Assembly: GCF_042100115.1 (NCBI RefSeq)
Contig: NC_091279.1
Span: forward strand, 2,418,001-2,482,000
Length of the DNA stretch: 64,000 nucleotides
From: Alternaria dauci
Taxonomy: Eukaryota > Ascomycota > Dothideomycetes > Pleosporales > Pleosporaceae
Direction of reading: 5' to 3'
Position 1 is the first letter of the stretch. Each line of letters opens with the position of its first letter. The position numbers were made by a program, and so were the translations under genes. This document shows positions 1 through 9,970 of the stretch, piece after piece. Below the pieces are notes generated by a model. It saw nothing but the letters and a program-made list of their open reading frames with translations. It did no database searches and was not told where the DNA came from.

Positions 1-403
1 CACGAACCCAATCCCGACCGTCACCGCACCCCCCATCGAACCGAACAAACCAGTCGTCCCCGAGCCAACGAAGAAGTACCACCAAAACATCCCCCGCTAC
101 CTCCTCGACCTCGACGCGCCCGAAGAGTCATCCCGCTTCGCCCGCGCAAACGCCATGACCAACAACCTTCCTACTCCACCTACGCTCCCCGGGTTCCTCG
201 GCAAGAGTATATTGAACGGGACGACGCCGATGAAGGACGATAGCAGTGTGTTGATTCATCCGAATCACACGGTGCTGAATCATCTGGCGACGAGTAGTAT
301 TAAAGATAATATACTGGCGACGAGCGCAACGACGAGGTATAAGCAGAAGTTTTTGACGACGATTATGTATAAGCCCAAGGAGGAGGGTGGGGAGGTGTAT
401 TAG
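1..403 (+). CDS. AMPK/SNF1 kinase beta subunit, C-terminal part
   Basis: The reading frame is open from base 2 to a TAG at 401-403 and gives about 133 C-terminal residues; the 5' part lies outside the window. The last 100 residues show the AMPKBI (ASC) interaction domain: a P-x-LP segment, ILN followed by TPMKDD, then PNHTVLNHLATSSIKD and ATTRYKQKF-TT-MYKP near the end. Members of this family (yeast SIP1/SIP2/GAL83) tether the SNF1 kinase catalytic and gamma subunits and direct the complex in glucose and energy signalling. The expected N-terminal glycogen-binding domain cannot be seen here. Family assignment is firm; which paralogue name applies is not decidable from the C-terminus. Confidence 0.9.
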   Translation, partial: TNPIPTVTAPPIEPNKPVVPEPTKKYHQNIPRYLLDLDAPEESSRFARANAMTNNLPTPPTLPGFLGKSILNGTTPMKDDSSVLIHPNHTVLNHLATSSIKDNILATSATTRYKQKFLTTIMYKPKEEGGEVY

Positions 404-1720
404 GGGGGGATGGATTTGTGTGTGAGCTTCGGCTTTTGGTGCTGCTAGTTTTGGCTTTTGCCTATTGTGTCTATATTGTATCGTGTGTTTGTTGGGTTTT
501 CTTTCTGGTTCTGAGAAGGAATTTCTGGGAGCTGGGGAGTTTTTTCTTTCAGTTCCATGGTTTTCTTTCAGGGAGCGGCATATACGCGGAAGCTATGAGT
601 TTATGGGTTTTTCTTTTCTAGGTTCAATACCCCCAGCGGTAGGTCTCTTTCTCTCTCCTCTCCTCCCCTCGTGTTGGTCCAAGGGTCGGGGTATGATTGC
701 GGAAAACAAAATGGAAGGCAGACATGCTAGCATCGCGGGAAAGAGTATAAGCAATGATTGTGAGAAGATGTTTGTATGAGCTGCTGCGAATCATCGATGG
801 GTTGTATGTGCACGTAATATCGCGGTCATGTGATGGATGGATGTACTTCATGACTAAGCAAGGGCGCGGTACAACGCGAGGCAAACCAAGCATCGGAAAG
901 AAAGAATAAAGGGCCAAGCCAGGGATCCTTCATTCCAAGACTCTTCCAACCGTATCTGTGAGACAGTCTACTCGCGCGGAGACCGTGAAACAGTACGCGT
1001 TCCTTTCGCACAGAAAGCGGGGCAACATGGCTCGGAGCCGACGGCTCCGCTTTTGGAGGGAACATCCCCAACGTCAAGATCGCGCGACCCCCTGGTAGAA
1101 ATGGCATTATGTTGTACCTGCGATCGGATTGGAGAGAGTGCAGGGGATATGGTGTGAGGAGAAGTTGTGATAGGGCGGATTTAAGGTTTTACTTCCCCCC
1201 ACTTCGAGAAGCGTGGTGATCGCGGTTTAGCAGTATGTCCCGTTTGGTAATGCGACTGCCGTCAACGCAGGGATGGCATGTGAGTCCTGGTCTGAGGTAC
1301 AGAACGAGTAGCTATGTATTGCCGCTGCGCAGTGTAATTGAGACTCGGTAGCTGGCAGAGAGGGACGATGCATTATGGAAGTAACGAAAGCAGATCAAGG
1401 ACTCGAAACAGTAATGTAAGTTACAAGCTTCTTCTACGAATGGGGATATGGTCCGATTATCTCGAGAGGTACCTGCGGTGCCGACGAGCGGCCCCCCTCA
1501 TCCTCTTTTGTCAACACGCCATGCAACTTCCGGTCCGCCGCTGAGAAGACATGTGCGGAGCTTGGGGGGATGGGAGATAGGGTCGCTGGTTGTATAAAAA
1601 GTACCTTGCAGTCACCTTCCAACGCCAGATGATCTACATTCAAGAATTTGGTATCTCTTCCCTTGGCTCGATTCACCCCGTCACTTTCAATCCGGAACCA
1701 GAACGACATCGTACTCCACA
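404..1720. other. Intergenic, 1.3 kb
   Basis: This holds the T-rich 3' flank of the AMPK beta gene and the promoter of the alcohol dehydrogenase gene. Short open frames exist on both strands but have no domain, no spliced continuation and no coding-like composition. A TATA box at 1593-1600 is the only element I can support. Confidence 0.6.
1593..1600 (+). promoter_or_regulatory. TATA box of the alcohol dehydrogenase gene
   Basis: TATAAAAA lies about 120 bp upstream of the ATG at 1721. That distance is normal for a fungal core promoter and would leave a 5' leader of roughly 90 nt. Confidence 0.6.
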
Positions 1721-2943
1721 ATGAAAGCCCTCATCTACAATGGAGTGGGAAAGTGCAAGATCGTAGACAAAGAGATCCCCCGACTGAGTGGCGGCCTTGA
1801 TGCTCTCGTCAAGATGCAACGAACCACTATCTGCGGCTCAGACCTACATATCTTGAAAGGCGACGTCCCAACGTGCACTCCAGGACGGACACTGGGCCAC
1901 GAAGGCATCGGCGTAATCGAAGATGTTGGACAAGAAGTCAAGAACTTTAAGAGAGGCGATCGCGTGCTAATTCGGTGTATCACGTGCTGCGGTACTTGTC
2001 AGTTTTGTAAGAAAAGGTAAATCTAAACACGCACATCCATCGCATTTCAAGAAACCTTGCTGACATTCACCTTTTCCCCTTTGTTACCAGTATGGCCGAC
2101 TGCTGTACAAACGCCGGCTGGATCCTCGGCCACACCACCGACGGCACCCAAGCCGAATACGTCCGCATCCCCTACGCCGACACCTCGCTGTTCCCTGTCC
2201 CACCCAGCGGCGTCGACGACCGCACACTCCTCCTCTTCAGCGACATCCTGCCCACAGGTCTCGAAGTCGGTGTCCTCCGCGGAAAAGTCCAACCAGGCTG
2301 TACCGTTGCGATCGTCGGCGCGGGACCCGTCGGTCTCGCAGCAGGTCTAACAGCGCAATTGTATGCGCCGCGCAAGCTCGTGTTTTTCGATATGGATGAG
2401 TACCGGCTCGGTGTTGCGAAGAGGATGGGGGCTACGCATGTGTATAATGTGAAGGATGTACGGGGTTCAGTGCGGGAGCTGGTCGCGGAGCATATCGATG
2501 AGGCGGATGGGTTTGATGTTGTTATGGAAGCCGTGGGTATCCCTGTGACGTTTAATATGTGTGAGGAGCTTGTGGCGAAGGGGGGCCATATTGCGAATAT
2601 GGGGGTGCATGGGCGGAGTGTGGATTTGCATATTGAGCGGCTGTGGGCGAGGAGTACGATGATTAGTATGGCGTTGGTCTCGGCGCATACGATTCCGATG
2701 TTGTTGGGGTTGTTTGCGGCGGGGAAGATTGATGCGAGTGCCATGGTTACGCACGGTGAGTTCACTTTTTTTCACATGGTACGCGTTTTGGGAGGTGGTT
2801 GTATGTGCTGACAGTTTGTGTTCGCAGACTTCAAGTTTAGTGATATTAAGAAGGCGTATGACCATTTTGCACGGGCGGCCGAGACAAAGTGTCTCAAAGT
2901 CAGTATTGAATTCGACACTCCGGGGCGAGAGCAAAGGTTGTGA
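1721..2943 (+). CDS. Zinc-dependent alcohol dehydrogenase (MDR family)
   Basis: Three exons, 1721-2016, 2091-2755 and 2828-2943, give 358 residues, the usual length for medium-chain zinc dehydrogenases. The introns have GTAAAT..CAG and GTGAGT..CAG ends with CTGAC branch sites. The N-terminus is the GroES-like catalytic domain: TICGSDLH carries the catalytic-zinc Cys and GHEG the catalytic His. The structural-zinc Cys cluster (C-xx-C-xx-C, then a further C) spans the first splice junction. The Rossmann domain contains VGAGPVGLAAG and binds NAD(P). The enzyme should oxidise alcohols or polyols, or reduce aldehydes, in the cytosol; the substrate cannot be told. The stop is only 26 bp from that of the convergent E2-like gene. 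Confidence 0.9.
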
Positions 2944-2969
2944 TAATTCCACCCCTTTTTTTTTCGTCC

Positions 2970-3449
2970 CTACGTAGAACTAGTCGACACAGAACCTTCC
3001 TTGGCGCACTTCAACGTCCACTGTTTCGCATGCATCTCAAACGCGCCCCTTGAATTCGCATACTCATTCGCGATCTTGACTTCCACCGCGCTCTCCAACT
3101 CAGGGTGATCCAGCAGCGTCCTCAGACTCATCAGAATCTTCTCCATGGTGTGGTTGTGATGCCAGTCTTCTCCCAGCATCTTCCAGCTCACGACTCCCGT
3201 CCTGCTGTCGATGTTGGGGTGGTAGATTTTGGTTGTAAAGTTCATTTTTGGCGGCTTCTCGGGGTAGTCGTCGGTGAATTGGATGTGGAAGGCGAACGTA
3301 CCGCCTTCGTAGGGCGAATTGTCGAGGCCTTGGAGCGTGCCGGTCCATTCAAAGATGTCGTTGTGTTTGAGTTCGACGTGGTAGCCTTCTGCGGGGCTTT
3401 TGCGCAGGCTTTGGAATTCCTTCTCGAGGCGTTTCTTAGTGGGCGTCAT
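2970..3449 (-). CDS. Ubiquitin-conjugating enzyme-like protein, active-site Cys replaced by Ser
   Basis: An intronless 159-residue UBC-fold protein. The N-terminal helix (RLEKEFQSL), the PYEGG-FAF strand, the DYPEKPPK turn and the YHPNI motif (H77-P78-N79) are all present. The catalytic position, eight to ten residues after HPN, reads VVSWKML, so the active-site Cys is Ser88 (codon AGC at 3186-3188). The only cysteine in the protein is C148, near the end. Classic UEVs also lose HPN; this one keeps it. It may be a non-catalytic E2 variant binding ubiquitin or an E3, or it may form an oxyester; both are inference. The gene is convergent with the dehydrogenase, so their 3' UTRs probably overlap. 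Confidence 0.9.
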   Translation of the reverse strand: MTPTKKRLEKEFQSLRKSPAEGYHVELKHNDIFEWTGTLQGLDNSPYEGGTFAFHIQFTDDYPEKPPKMNFTTKIYHPNIDSRTGVVSWKMLGEDWHHNHTMEKILMSLRTLLDHPELESAVEVKIANEYANSRGAFEMHAKQWTLKCAKEGSVSTSST

Positions 3450-3822
3450 GGTTGGTGAATGATTTTGAGGGGTGAGACAGAAGTTACAATGGATTATTTC
3501 TGCAACACGTCGTGCAACTCAAGAAAAAGAGGTGTTGAGGTTACTCGCGGGTTTTGGCGTACGTCATGGTGCGTGTACTACCACGCCTTAGTTCAACGCG
3601 ACTGCCAACGCTTAACATCGTCACGATTTACGAACTGCACCAAGGGGGAAAGAGATCGGATTTCGGCTCCAGAGTTGTTCTCGTCGCTAATCTGCCTGCT
3701 GGTCCTATTCCTAGTGATGACAACAAACAATCCCATCCGATCCTCGATCTTCCACAACAGACCTACCATCCATGTCTAATAAGACCTTGCACTACTCTAA
3801 TCTACCATTCTTTGAGAAGAAC
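3450..3822. other. Intergenic, 0.37 kb
   Basis: This is the upstream flank of the E2-like gene (minus strand) and the downstream flank of the first small secreted protein gene. I see no further gene or motif. Confidence 0.6.
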
Positions 3823-4251
3823 CTAAGTAGGACATCCGTCGCCATTGAATGGAACACAACGAGCTGAGTACACGGCATTATCCTGTGTGTTGCCGCCCCA
3901 CTCACGGCAATCGGTAGGAGTCCACGGCGCTTGGGTAGTAATACACTGTACCATGGTTCTTAGCTCTCCTGGAACCCCGCTTGCGAAGCGTGCCAACACA
4001 TACCGATATCGTGTTTCCTTGGGCGTGAAAACACGCCCTTCCGCCTACTGCTTCACACGGTCGACCCGCGAATATAGCACCTTGGTTGCCCGGGGCGGGG
4101 GTAATGCGACACTCACAGGCATATTGCTGTGGATCGTTCTGGCCGAAAACACAAGAGGCACTGAGGTTTGGTCAACACGCTACTAGCGCAGTGATATTGC
4201 GCATAGAACGTACCTAGCAAGTATGCTGGTGATGAGGAGGTGGGCCTTCAT
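3823..4251 (-). CDS. Small secreted cysteine-rich protein (effector candidate) 1
   Basis: Three minus-strand exons, 4251-4214, 4160-4004 and 3945-3823, join in phase to 105 residues. Introns of 53 and 58 nt have GTACGT..CAG and GTATGT..CAG ends. Residues 1-20 form a signal peptide (MKAHLLITSI, then a small-residue region ending near Gln20). The mature part has eight Cys, at 28, 30, 48, 56, 66, 78, 95 and 103, an even number that could pair as four disulfides. All three exons contribute Cys, which supports the splicing. A TATA box lies about 100 bp upstream. I recognise no family. Small size, secretion and Cys content fit an apoplastic effector or antimicrobial-type protein; that role is inference. 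Confidence 0.75.
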
Positions 4252-4349
4252 GATGGCTTTGAAGATAGCGGTAGAACTGATTGATAGAGGGGTAGTAGTT
4301 GGAGATGACTTGTGGATGAGAGCAGAAAGATCTGGGAGGACTTCTCGTT

Positions 4350-4356
4350 CTTTATA
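4350..4356 (-). promoter_or_regulatory. TATA box of secreted protein gene 1
   Basis: TATAAAG on the minus strand, about 100 bp upstream of the ATG at 4251. Confidence 0.5.
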
Positions 4357-5500
4357 GATTCACCGTACTGTCTACCTTCACATCAGTCTACAGTATCATC
4401 GTCATGCTACAAGTCCAGAGATGGAGCAACGTCACATTCGTGCCGCGATCCGCTGGGCAACGCTGACAGCTTTGATGTGAGCATATTGACGCCCGCTGAC
4501 ATCCGAGCTTAATTACTACTTCTGGGCATTGATTACAAAACCTCGGCAGTTTTTCCTTAATTGGAATAAAAACAATCATATTGTAGTAATTGTAGTCCAG
4601 TGCACAAACCAAATACTTCACGACGAAATCTTTAACCCAAGAAAGTCACAAAGTGATAATTCTTTTGTCAACACTTTGGGCAGATCTCTCTTGCAATAGA
4701 ATTGAACATCTCTATCTGGATTATGTACTCTCGCTCTCGGTTTCTGACGCGGTCCTTTAACAGTCAGCTAAGAGTTAGGCGCGATGAAACCGAACAGTGT
4801 ATCCTTGACCTCCAAAATGGCAAGGCAGGTCGTGCGATTACTTTACAGAGTATCTGATCCTTCTAGTATCAACTTGGCATAAACTGTTACGTACCCGAGT
4901 CTGCCTCGCAGTGAAGTAGTCGTCACCAACATCGGGTGCCAAGTTTGCAAGTCTCCTGACTTTTTGCATGTATCAGCTCATAAAACAAGAGCAATCTAAT
5001 CATCCAACCAAGAACATGCGGCCTTCTGGGAAGATTCAAGGCAGATAGACAGTTTGATATTGCCCTGAGACTGAGGGGTAGAAGCTGTCCGATGAAGACG
5101 TGAGATTTCTTCGCAAAACGATCGAGTCTTGTCCTCCTAGATACCTCTGCCTTTTCTCACATGACGGAACTTAGTCCTAGTATCAATTGAGCACATTGTA
5201 CTGTTACAAAGACAACAGTATCCCGCTTATATACGATATTAATTTCAAGTCAGTGCTGTTCTGTTCAGTATCTTGCAAGTCCCAGCCGTTAGAAAATATG
5301 ATGCTGACTGTTCCCACGAGCTCCCCGCATCAGGTTCGGTGGTATTAGAACCTTCAGAATGGGGAGATACAACTCCATGTAGCTGAGTTGGGCTTGGCCG
5401 GGCTTGATGCCGGTGCAATGAGGAGAAACTGTCCACGGCATATGCACGCCTAAGTGTTGAAGAAGAGCCAATGGCGTCTTACATACTTGAGATATTCTCT

Positions 5501-5508
5501 ATATAAAC
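5501..5508 (+). promoter_or_regulatory. TATA box of secreted protein gene 2
   Basis: TATATAAA lies about 115 bp upstream of the ATG at 5622. A CCAAT pentamer sits about 35 bp further upstream. Confidence 0.6.
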
Positions 5509-5621
5509 TACTCCCATTTGCATGGTCACTTATACATCGCTCACCTGTCTTCTTCTCTCTCGCAAAATAACTGATTGCATCCAAGTACTTGCTCATCGAG
5601 GCATCCCAACTATTCCGCATC

Positions 5622-6097
5622 ATGCATTTCAACCTTCAAGTCATCAGCCTTCTGGCTCTATCTTCCATGGCATCTGCTCTGCCTTCAGTACCTCTAGCAG
5701 AAGAAGGCGCAGTGGGAGACGCTCTCAGCCATCCGCACCTGGTGACAAGGCAGCGACAATACAGTTGCGTTGGATTAGATGAAGGTTTTGCGGGCGAGTG
5801 TTTACTTGCAATTACTCGATTAAGGCAGCTGGAGAGCAATGGATGTAACGTCTGGAGTAAGCATGCCTATCTTCGTATCCTTTCCACTGTGCGGGACTAA
5901 TTGGAACGTAGCTTGCATTGGTGCCAATGTCAATGTTATTGCACAGTGCGCTCTCGCAGCTGGCATGGACTTTGCAAGTAAGTTGAGATTCGGCTCATTT
6001 CAACTTGTTCTAATACTTGTTTGCAGATCCTATGCAAGATATTGCATGCATTACCTCCGCTTTTGCTTTCGAAGGAGCGTGTGTTTTCTGCAATTAA
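5622..6097 (+). CDS. Small secreted cysteine-rich protein (effector candidate) 2
   Basis: Exons 5622-5856, 5912-5977 and 6027-6097 join to 123 residues. The introns are 55 and 49 nt with GTAAGC..TAG and GTAAGT..CAG ends. An upstream in-frame start exists, but the ATG at 5622 begins a clean signal peptide (MHFNLQVISLLALSSMASA), so I chose it. A short acidic pro-like segment to about residue 46 precedes eight Cys at 49, 60, 75, 80, 91, 108, 119 and 122. The last exon would be non-coding without splicing yet holds three Cys and a stop, which supports the model. No family is recognised. The product is probably exported and disulfide-bonded; an effector role is inference. It shares the Cys number, but not the spacing, of the divergent neighbour. 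Confidence 0.75.
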
Positions 6098-6764
6098 GCA
6101 GACTCTTCTCACGGTGTGCGGTCGATTGTTAGTCCAGTATGATATCCACTCGCCCAACACTCAAGAGTCACCGTATGACGCTCGCGCAACTTCGCGCTGA
6201 CAACAGAAACAAAGGTATAGACATGAAAACAATATCTATTAGTATCAGAAGCTTCGTAGTAATAGAACTTATACCTATGCGATCACTTTCTCGAATTCTG
6301 CCGCACATCAGCCACCGTAGGAGATGTCAACTCCCTCGTCTACCACCTCTTCATCGTCGCAAGTGTGGCCGCAAATCGGATAATTCCTGAACTCAATGCT
6401 TTGGCTAGAGTCGGGAGGATTCTTTGGATATGCAGGTATCCACCTGTTCCGTCATCTCATCGTTCCGTAGTCCGGTCTGGGTAGCGTAAATTCTGTATAG
6501 GTATGTGGTCTTGGCGCTACCATCCCGCGCACTTTCAGCAACGAGAACCACAACTGAGACGCTTCATTCTATACCTCGATTAATTCAGCCACCTTTGAAG
6601 CTAATTACGAAGATCTCTTGATGCCATACGCATCGCAATCAGAACATGCCGGGTATTTAGCGGGGGCATCCCATCTTAACTCGGTAGACTTACGCATGCA
6701 TTCATCTCGAACAAATTACGTATCAGGTCTCGTGGAGACATTACGCTTTCCACTTCGCACGGCC
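6098..6764. other. Intergenic, 0.67 kb
   Basis: This is the 3' flank of secreted protein gene 2. I see nothing else supportable. Confidence 0.5.
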
Positions 6765-7058
6765 TTATGCGATTGCCTTGAGCGCCGTCCAAGTCGGAAG
6801 ACTGATGTCTGGGAGGCCATGAAGAGGATGTAGTGATTTGACAATCTCGTCCACGCTTTCCTCTTGATCCATACAGAGGATGTCTGTTAGCGATAGTGTC
6901 AATGGTGATGCGAGAGACGTGAACGACTCATCAACTGAGTCATCGGGGCCAACGGCCACGTGCTCAAAGTCTAACCCCTCGGCTGCTGACGGAGCGTTTC
7001 CGACTCCAATGGTCTTGAGAAAGGCATCTCGCTTAACGACTTTGTCACACTCGGCCAT
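6765..7058 (-). CDS. Hypothetical 97-residue protein
   Basis: A single ATG-initiated minus-strand frame with no introns. The protein is acidic in its middle part (GPDDSVDES, DQEESVDEIV) and has no signal peptide or recognisable domain. A TATAAA-like sequence lies near 7200, about 140 bp upstream. The frame continues open upstream of the chosen Met for some 25 codons, so it could instead be the last exon of a decayed gene. Support is weak: length and composition only. Confidence 0.25.
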   Translation of the reverse strand: MAECDKVVKRDAFLKTIGVGNAPSAAEGLDFEHVAVGPDDSVDESFTSLASPLTLSLTDILCMDQEESVDEIVKSLHPLHGLPDISLPTWTALKAIA

Positions 7059-7301
7059 GTTCAGTCTCGCGTTCGCATCGCTGGAGGCTTTCTTGACAAC
7101 GGGCTTCCAATCGTGGGGTGCAGCACCTCAGATTTGAAGAAACATAACCAGAACACGTCCTGATGAGATGATGAATAGAAGGAATCGAAGATGTTTATAT
7201 CAGAAAGAAGAAGACTTAAGAAATACACATCCGCCACATCCTCACAGCTGCTGCATATTATTAGTCCCTTTGTAGATTAGTCGAAGATCAAACAGCGGAG
7301 C

Positions 7302-9469
7302 TCAGCGCGTAGAATGCGAGAATTTCCTTCGCTTGCTGGGAGCATGCGCATCACCCTCCACATTCGCCCTGTCATCACGCATCCACACATCACAGACCGG
7401 TAGATCATCATCGGACAAATATCCATGGTGGCGAAAGAACTCAGGCGGCGTCTCTTGGACAAGAACGGAATCTTGGTCATGGTCTTCAATCTGCTGCCGT
7501 TGGCGATAAGTGTCAATGGGTGTCTCGCTTACCAGAACGGAGTCGTTCCCTGGCGGTGGCGGAAGATGTTCATAGTATCCTTGCTGTGAGTAGTCGTTCA
7601 TAATCCCATTCAAGCTCTTCTCGGAGTCATCGCTGTCACCGCTGTCATCTTCAGTGACATGATACATACCTCGTCCGGGTTTGGATGGAGCCTTTAACTG
7701 ACTGGCGAACTGCGATGCCTCATAGTCTTGCATGATGGATGGCAACGGCGTGTTTACACGCCAACGTTGAGACGGTAGGGTCGTCCTATGTGTATCTTGA
7801 GCCCGGCGCAAAGCGAAGGGCCGCGAATTGGTGCCTGGACTCTGAACGCCACCGATGAGACCAGCCGCAGCGCGGTTATAGATCGACTTGGGAATAATGT
7901 CGACAAGATCACGGTTCTCTTCGCGCGGTTCCCAGTCTGCATTCGCCTTCGCGTACAGGTCCTCAAAGTCTTGGGCATACGATGTAAACCACTCGTGATC
8001 GAGAGCCTCCGACGCTGTCATACGCTCTTCCTCCTTGAGGACAAGCAAACCTTTGATGAAGTCTTTTGGATGATAGCTGACATTGGCCCACGACGGATGA
8101 TAAGGATCGTCCAGGTTACTGAGGTCGCAAATGGCTGCGAGGCCCATGATTACCCCGCGAGGGTTGGTGTCATACTCCGGGTGTCTGCGATCGCTGAACA
8201 TCAAGTCGCCTGTAAGCACAGTAGCCGTAATCGAGCCAACAGACCACATGTCGACAGCTTTCGAGTAGCCGTCATCGACTGGAATCGCCTTGTTGAGTCG
8301 GTGAATCTCAGGCGCCGTGTACTCCAAGGTACCGACGTATGAGAACATTCGGTGGTACTTGTTGTTCTGTGGTGGGTTCTGGCTGTTCTTCCCAGGAAGG
8401 AATCTAGCACTGCCAAAGTCGGTGATGATGACGCGAGCGCCATATTCAAGAGATGACATGAGTATGTTGTCTGGTTTCAGATCACGGTGTACGATGTCTT
8501 GATCGTGGAGGTACTCGATTCCTCTCAAGACCTGGTAGATGATAAGCGCAGCATGCAGACCATCGATCCGGCCGTCCTCGAACTCGATAAAAGAAAACAG
8601 GTCGCCGCCCGTGACGAGCTCTTCAAAGATGTAGATGGTGTTGTTACTCCGAAAGACCTTTTCGATGGTGATGATGTTCGGATGGCTAAGGTCCTTGAGA
8701 ATGTCAAACTCGCGAAAGCACTTGGTCACTCGCGTTGGCAGTTGTTCCATCTCCGATTTCTGCAAGTTTGACATCGCCAACGTGTCGTACATTTTGTCCA
8801 GTTGGATCATCTTGCATGCAAGCTGTCGCTGTGTCTCTTGGTTGATGCCCACAAGTACCTTGCCATAACCACCCTCGCCGAGCAAACGCCCAGTAAGGAG
8901 ATAACGCGATGCAAATGTCTGTCTCTCCCGCTCCTGGATGGCGGTCAACTTGACTAGGTCTACCGGTGTGTTCGAGTAGTAGACTAGAGTGACGGTGTCT
9001 GAGATACGCATCTCATCCCTGTCTTCTAGGAGGAAGGTGCTTTTAGGGCCCATCAGAATGCCCGCATCTTGCGACGCTGTGTATTCTGAATTGCTCTTTC
9101 TGAGGTAGGTACCATTTGCGGAGAGATCTGTCGCGTAAACGAACGGTGCGATCTTAGCAACTGGGTCCTGCTCATAGAGAATGCAGTGGATGCGCAGGTG
9201 CTTCCTTGAGATGGTGAGGTCCTCGACCCACGAGTAGCGACTGATGGTAGGATTAGAACAATATCGTATCCAGCTCAGGACACAGCGCTCACCAGAGCTC
9301 TGGATCCCTCCCAAGATAGAACTGCTCGTTCCCACACACTTCGATCTTGCCTCCGTGCGCTCCTGCATCCGTTAGTTTGCGGATCATGATTCGAGAACCA
9401 CGACTCACCATGTGAATTCTCACCCGCGACCTGGACATGCAAGCTTGCGACTGCCTCGCCCGCCATCAT
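7302..9469 (-). CDS. FHA-domain serine/threonine protein kinase (CHK2/RAD53/DUN1/MEK1 type)
   Basis: Exons 9469-9409, 9362-9293 and 9240-7302 give 689 residues. The two small 5' exons are needed to complete the FHA domain: splicing yields FYLGRDPELC, then DLTISRKHLR and DLSANGTYL, the GR / SxxH / NGT phosphothreonine-binding motifs (about residues 34-132). The kinase domain covers about 157-430, with GEGGYGKV, ACK, HRDLKPDN at 295-302, DFG at 318-320 and APE at 353-355, so it should be active. The tail holds two copies of an SVLVxETP motif. FHA-kinases of this layout act in the DNA damage checkpoint or meiotic recombination control in the nucleus; which one cannot be assigned here. It shares a short divergent promoter with the eL41 gene. 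Confidence 0.9.
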
Positions 9470-9837
9470 ACAGCATCTCCCTTCTAGAAACAACGCTGCT
9501 TCGGAATGATGTTGGTGGATGATTGACGCTTGACGCAAGGCAGGTGACGCGGCGCGTGAACTCCTCTTGGCGCCTGCTCCAGGGCTGGACGCTAATCCGC
9601 TTTCGCTAAGCGAGCCCCGCACCCACCTAGGTATTTCGTCCAGCTCGTTCCTTCCTTTGTTCTACACTCACGACACTCATCTCGACAGCAATGTAAGTTA
9701 TATGCAGCCAGCCACGGCGGCGCTCGCGACACTCAATTGAGCGCAACGACTGCTCTTTGAGTGTCCTTGCACTCGCCGTCAACTCCGCACTTGTCAATTG
9801 CACAGCCGCTGACCTCATATCACAGCCCGCCGACAAG

Positions 9838-9970
9838 ATGAGAGCCAAATGGAGGAAGAAGCGCGTTCGACGTCTCAAGCGCAAGAGAAGAAAGACTAGG
9901 GCTCGTTCGTAAGTTCTCACCATATCCTACCGCCAGCACTCCCGAGTCTAACAAATGGTTCAGCAAATAA
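9838..9970 (+). CDS. RPL41: Ribosomal protein eL41 (60S), 25 residues
   Basis: Exon 9838-9908 encodes a run of Arg and Lys starting MRAKWRKKRVRRLKRKRRK. A 55-nt intron follows (GTAAGT..CAG), and a seven-base exon at 9964-9970 completes the Ser codon and adds Lys and the stop. The product matches the extremely basic eL41 helix of the large subunit, which bridges to the small subunit, and has its exact length of 25 residues. A GTAAGT at 9693 and a CACAG ending at 9825 suggest an additional intron in the 5' leader. The gene is divergent from the FHA kinase gene, with starts 368 bp apart. It is too short for ordinary ORF calling. Confidence 0.92.

Larger units (their letters stand above)
4252..5621. 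other. Intergenic, 1.4 kb, divergent promoters of two secreted protein genes
   Basis: The two eight-Cys secreted protein genes are divergently oriented around this interval. It is AT-richer than the flanking genes, contains the TATA boxes of both, and has no frame with coding character. Confidence 0.6.

Noticed and set aside
826..1107. 93-codon minus-strand frame in the first intergenic region
   Set aside because: No domain, no splice partners, and composition like the flanking non-coding DNA.
9627..9923. 98-codon frame antisense to the eL41 gene
   Set aside because: It overlaps the real eL41 coding exon and its leader and lacks an ATG-plus-domain argument.
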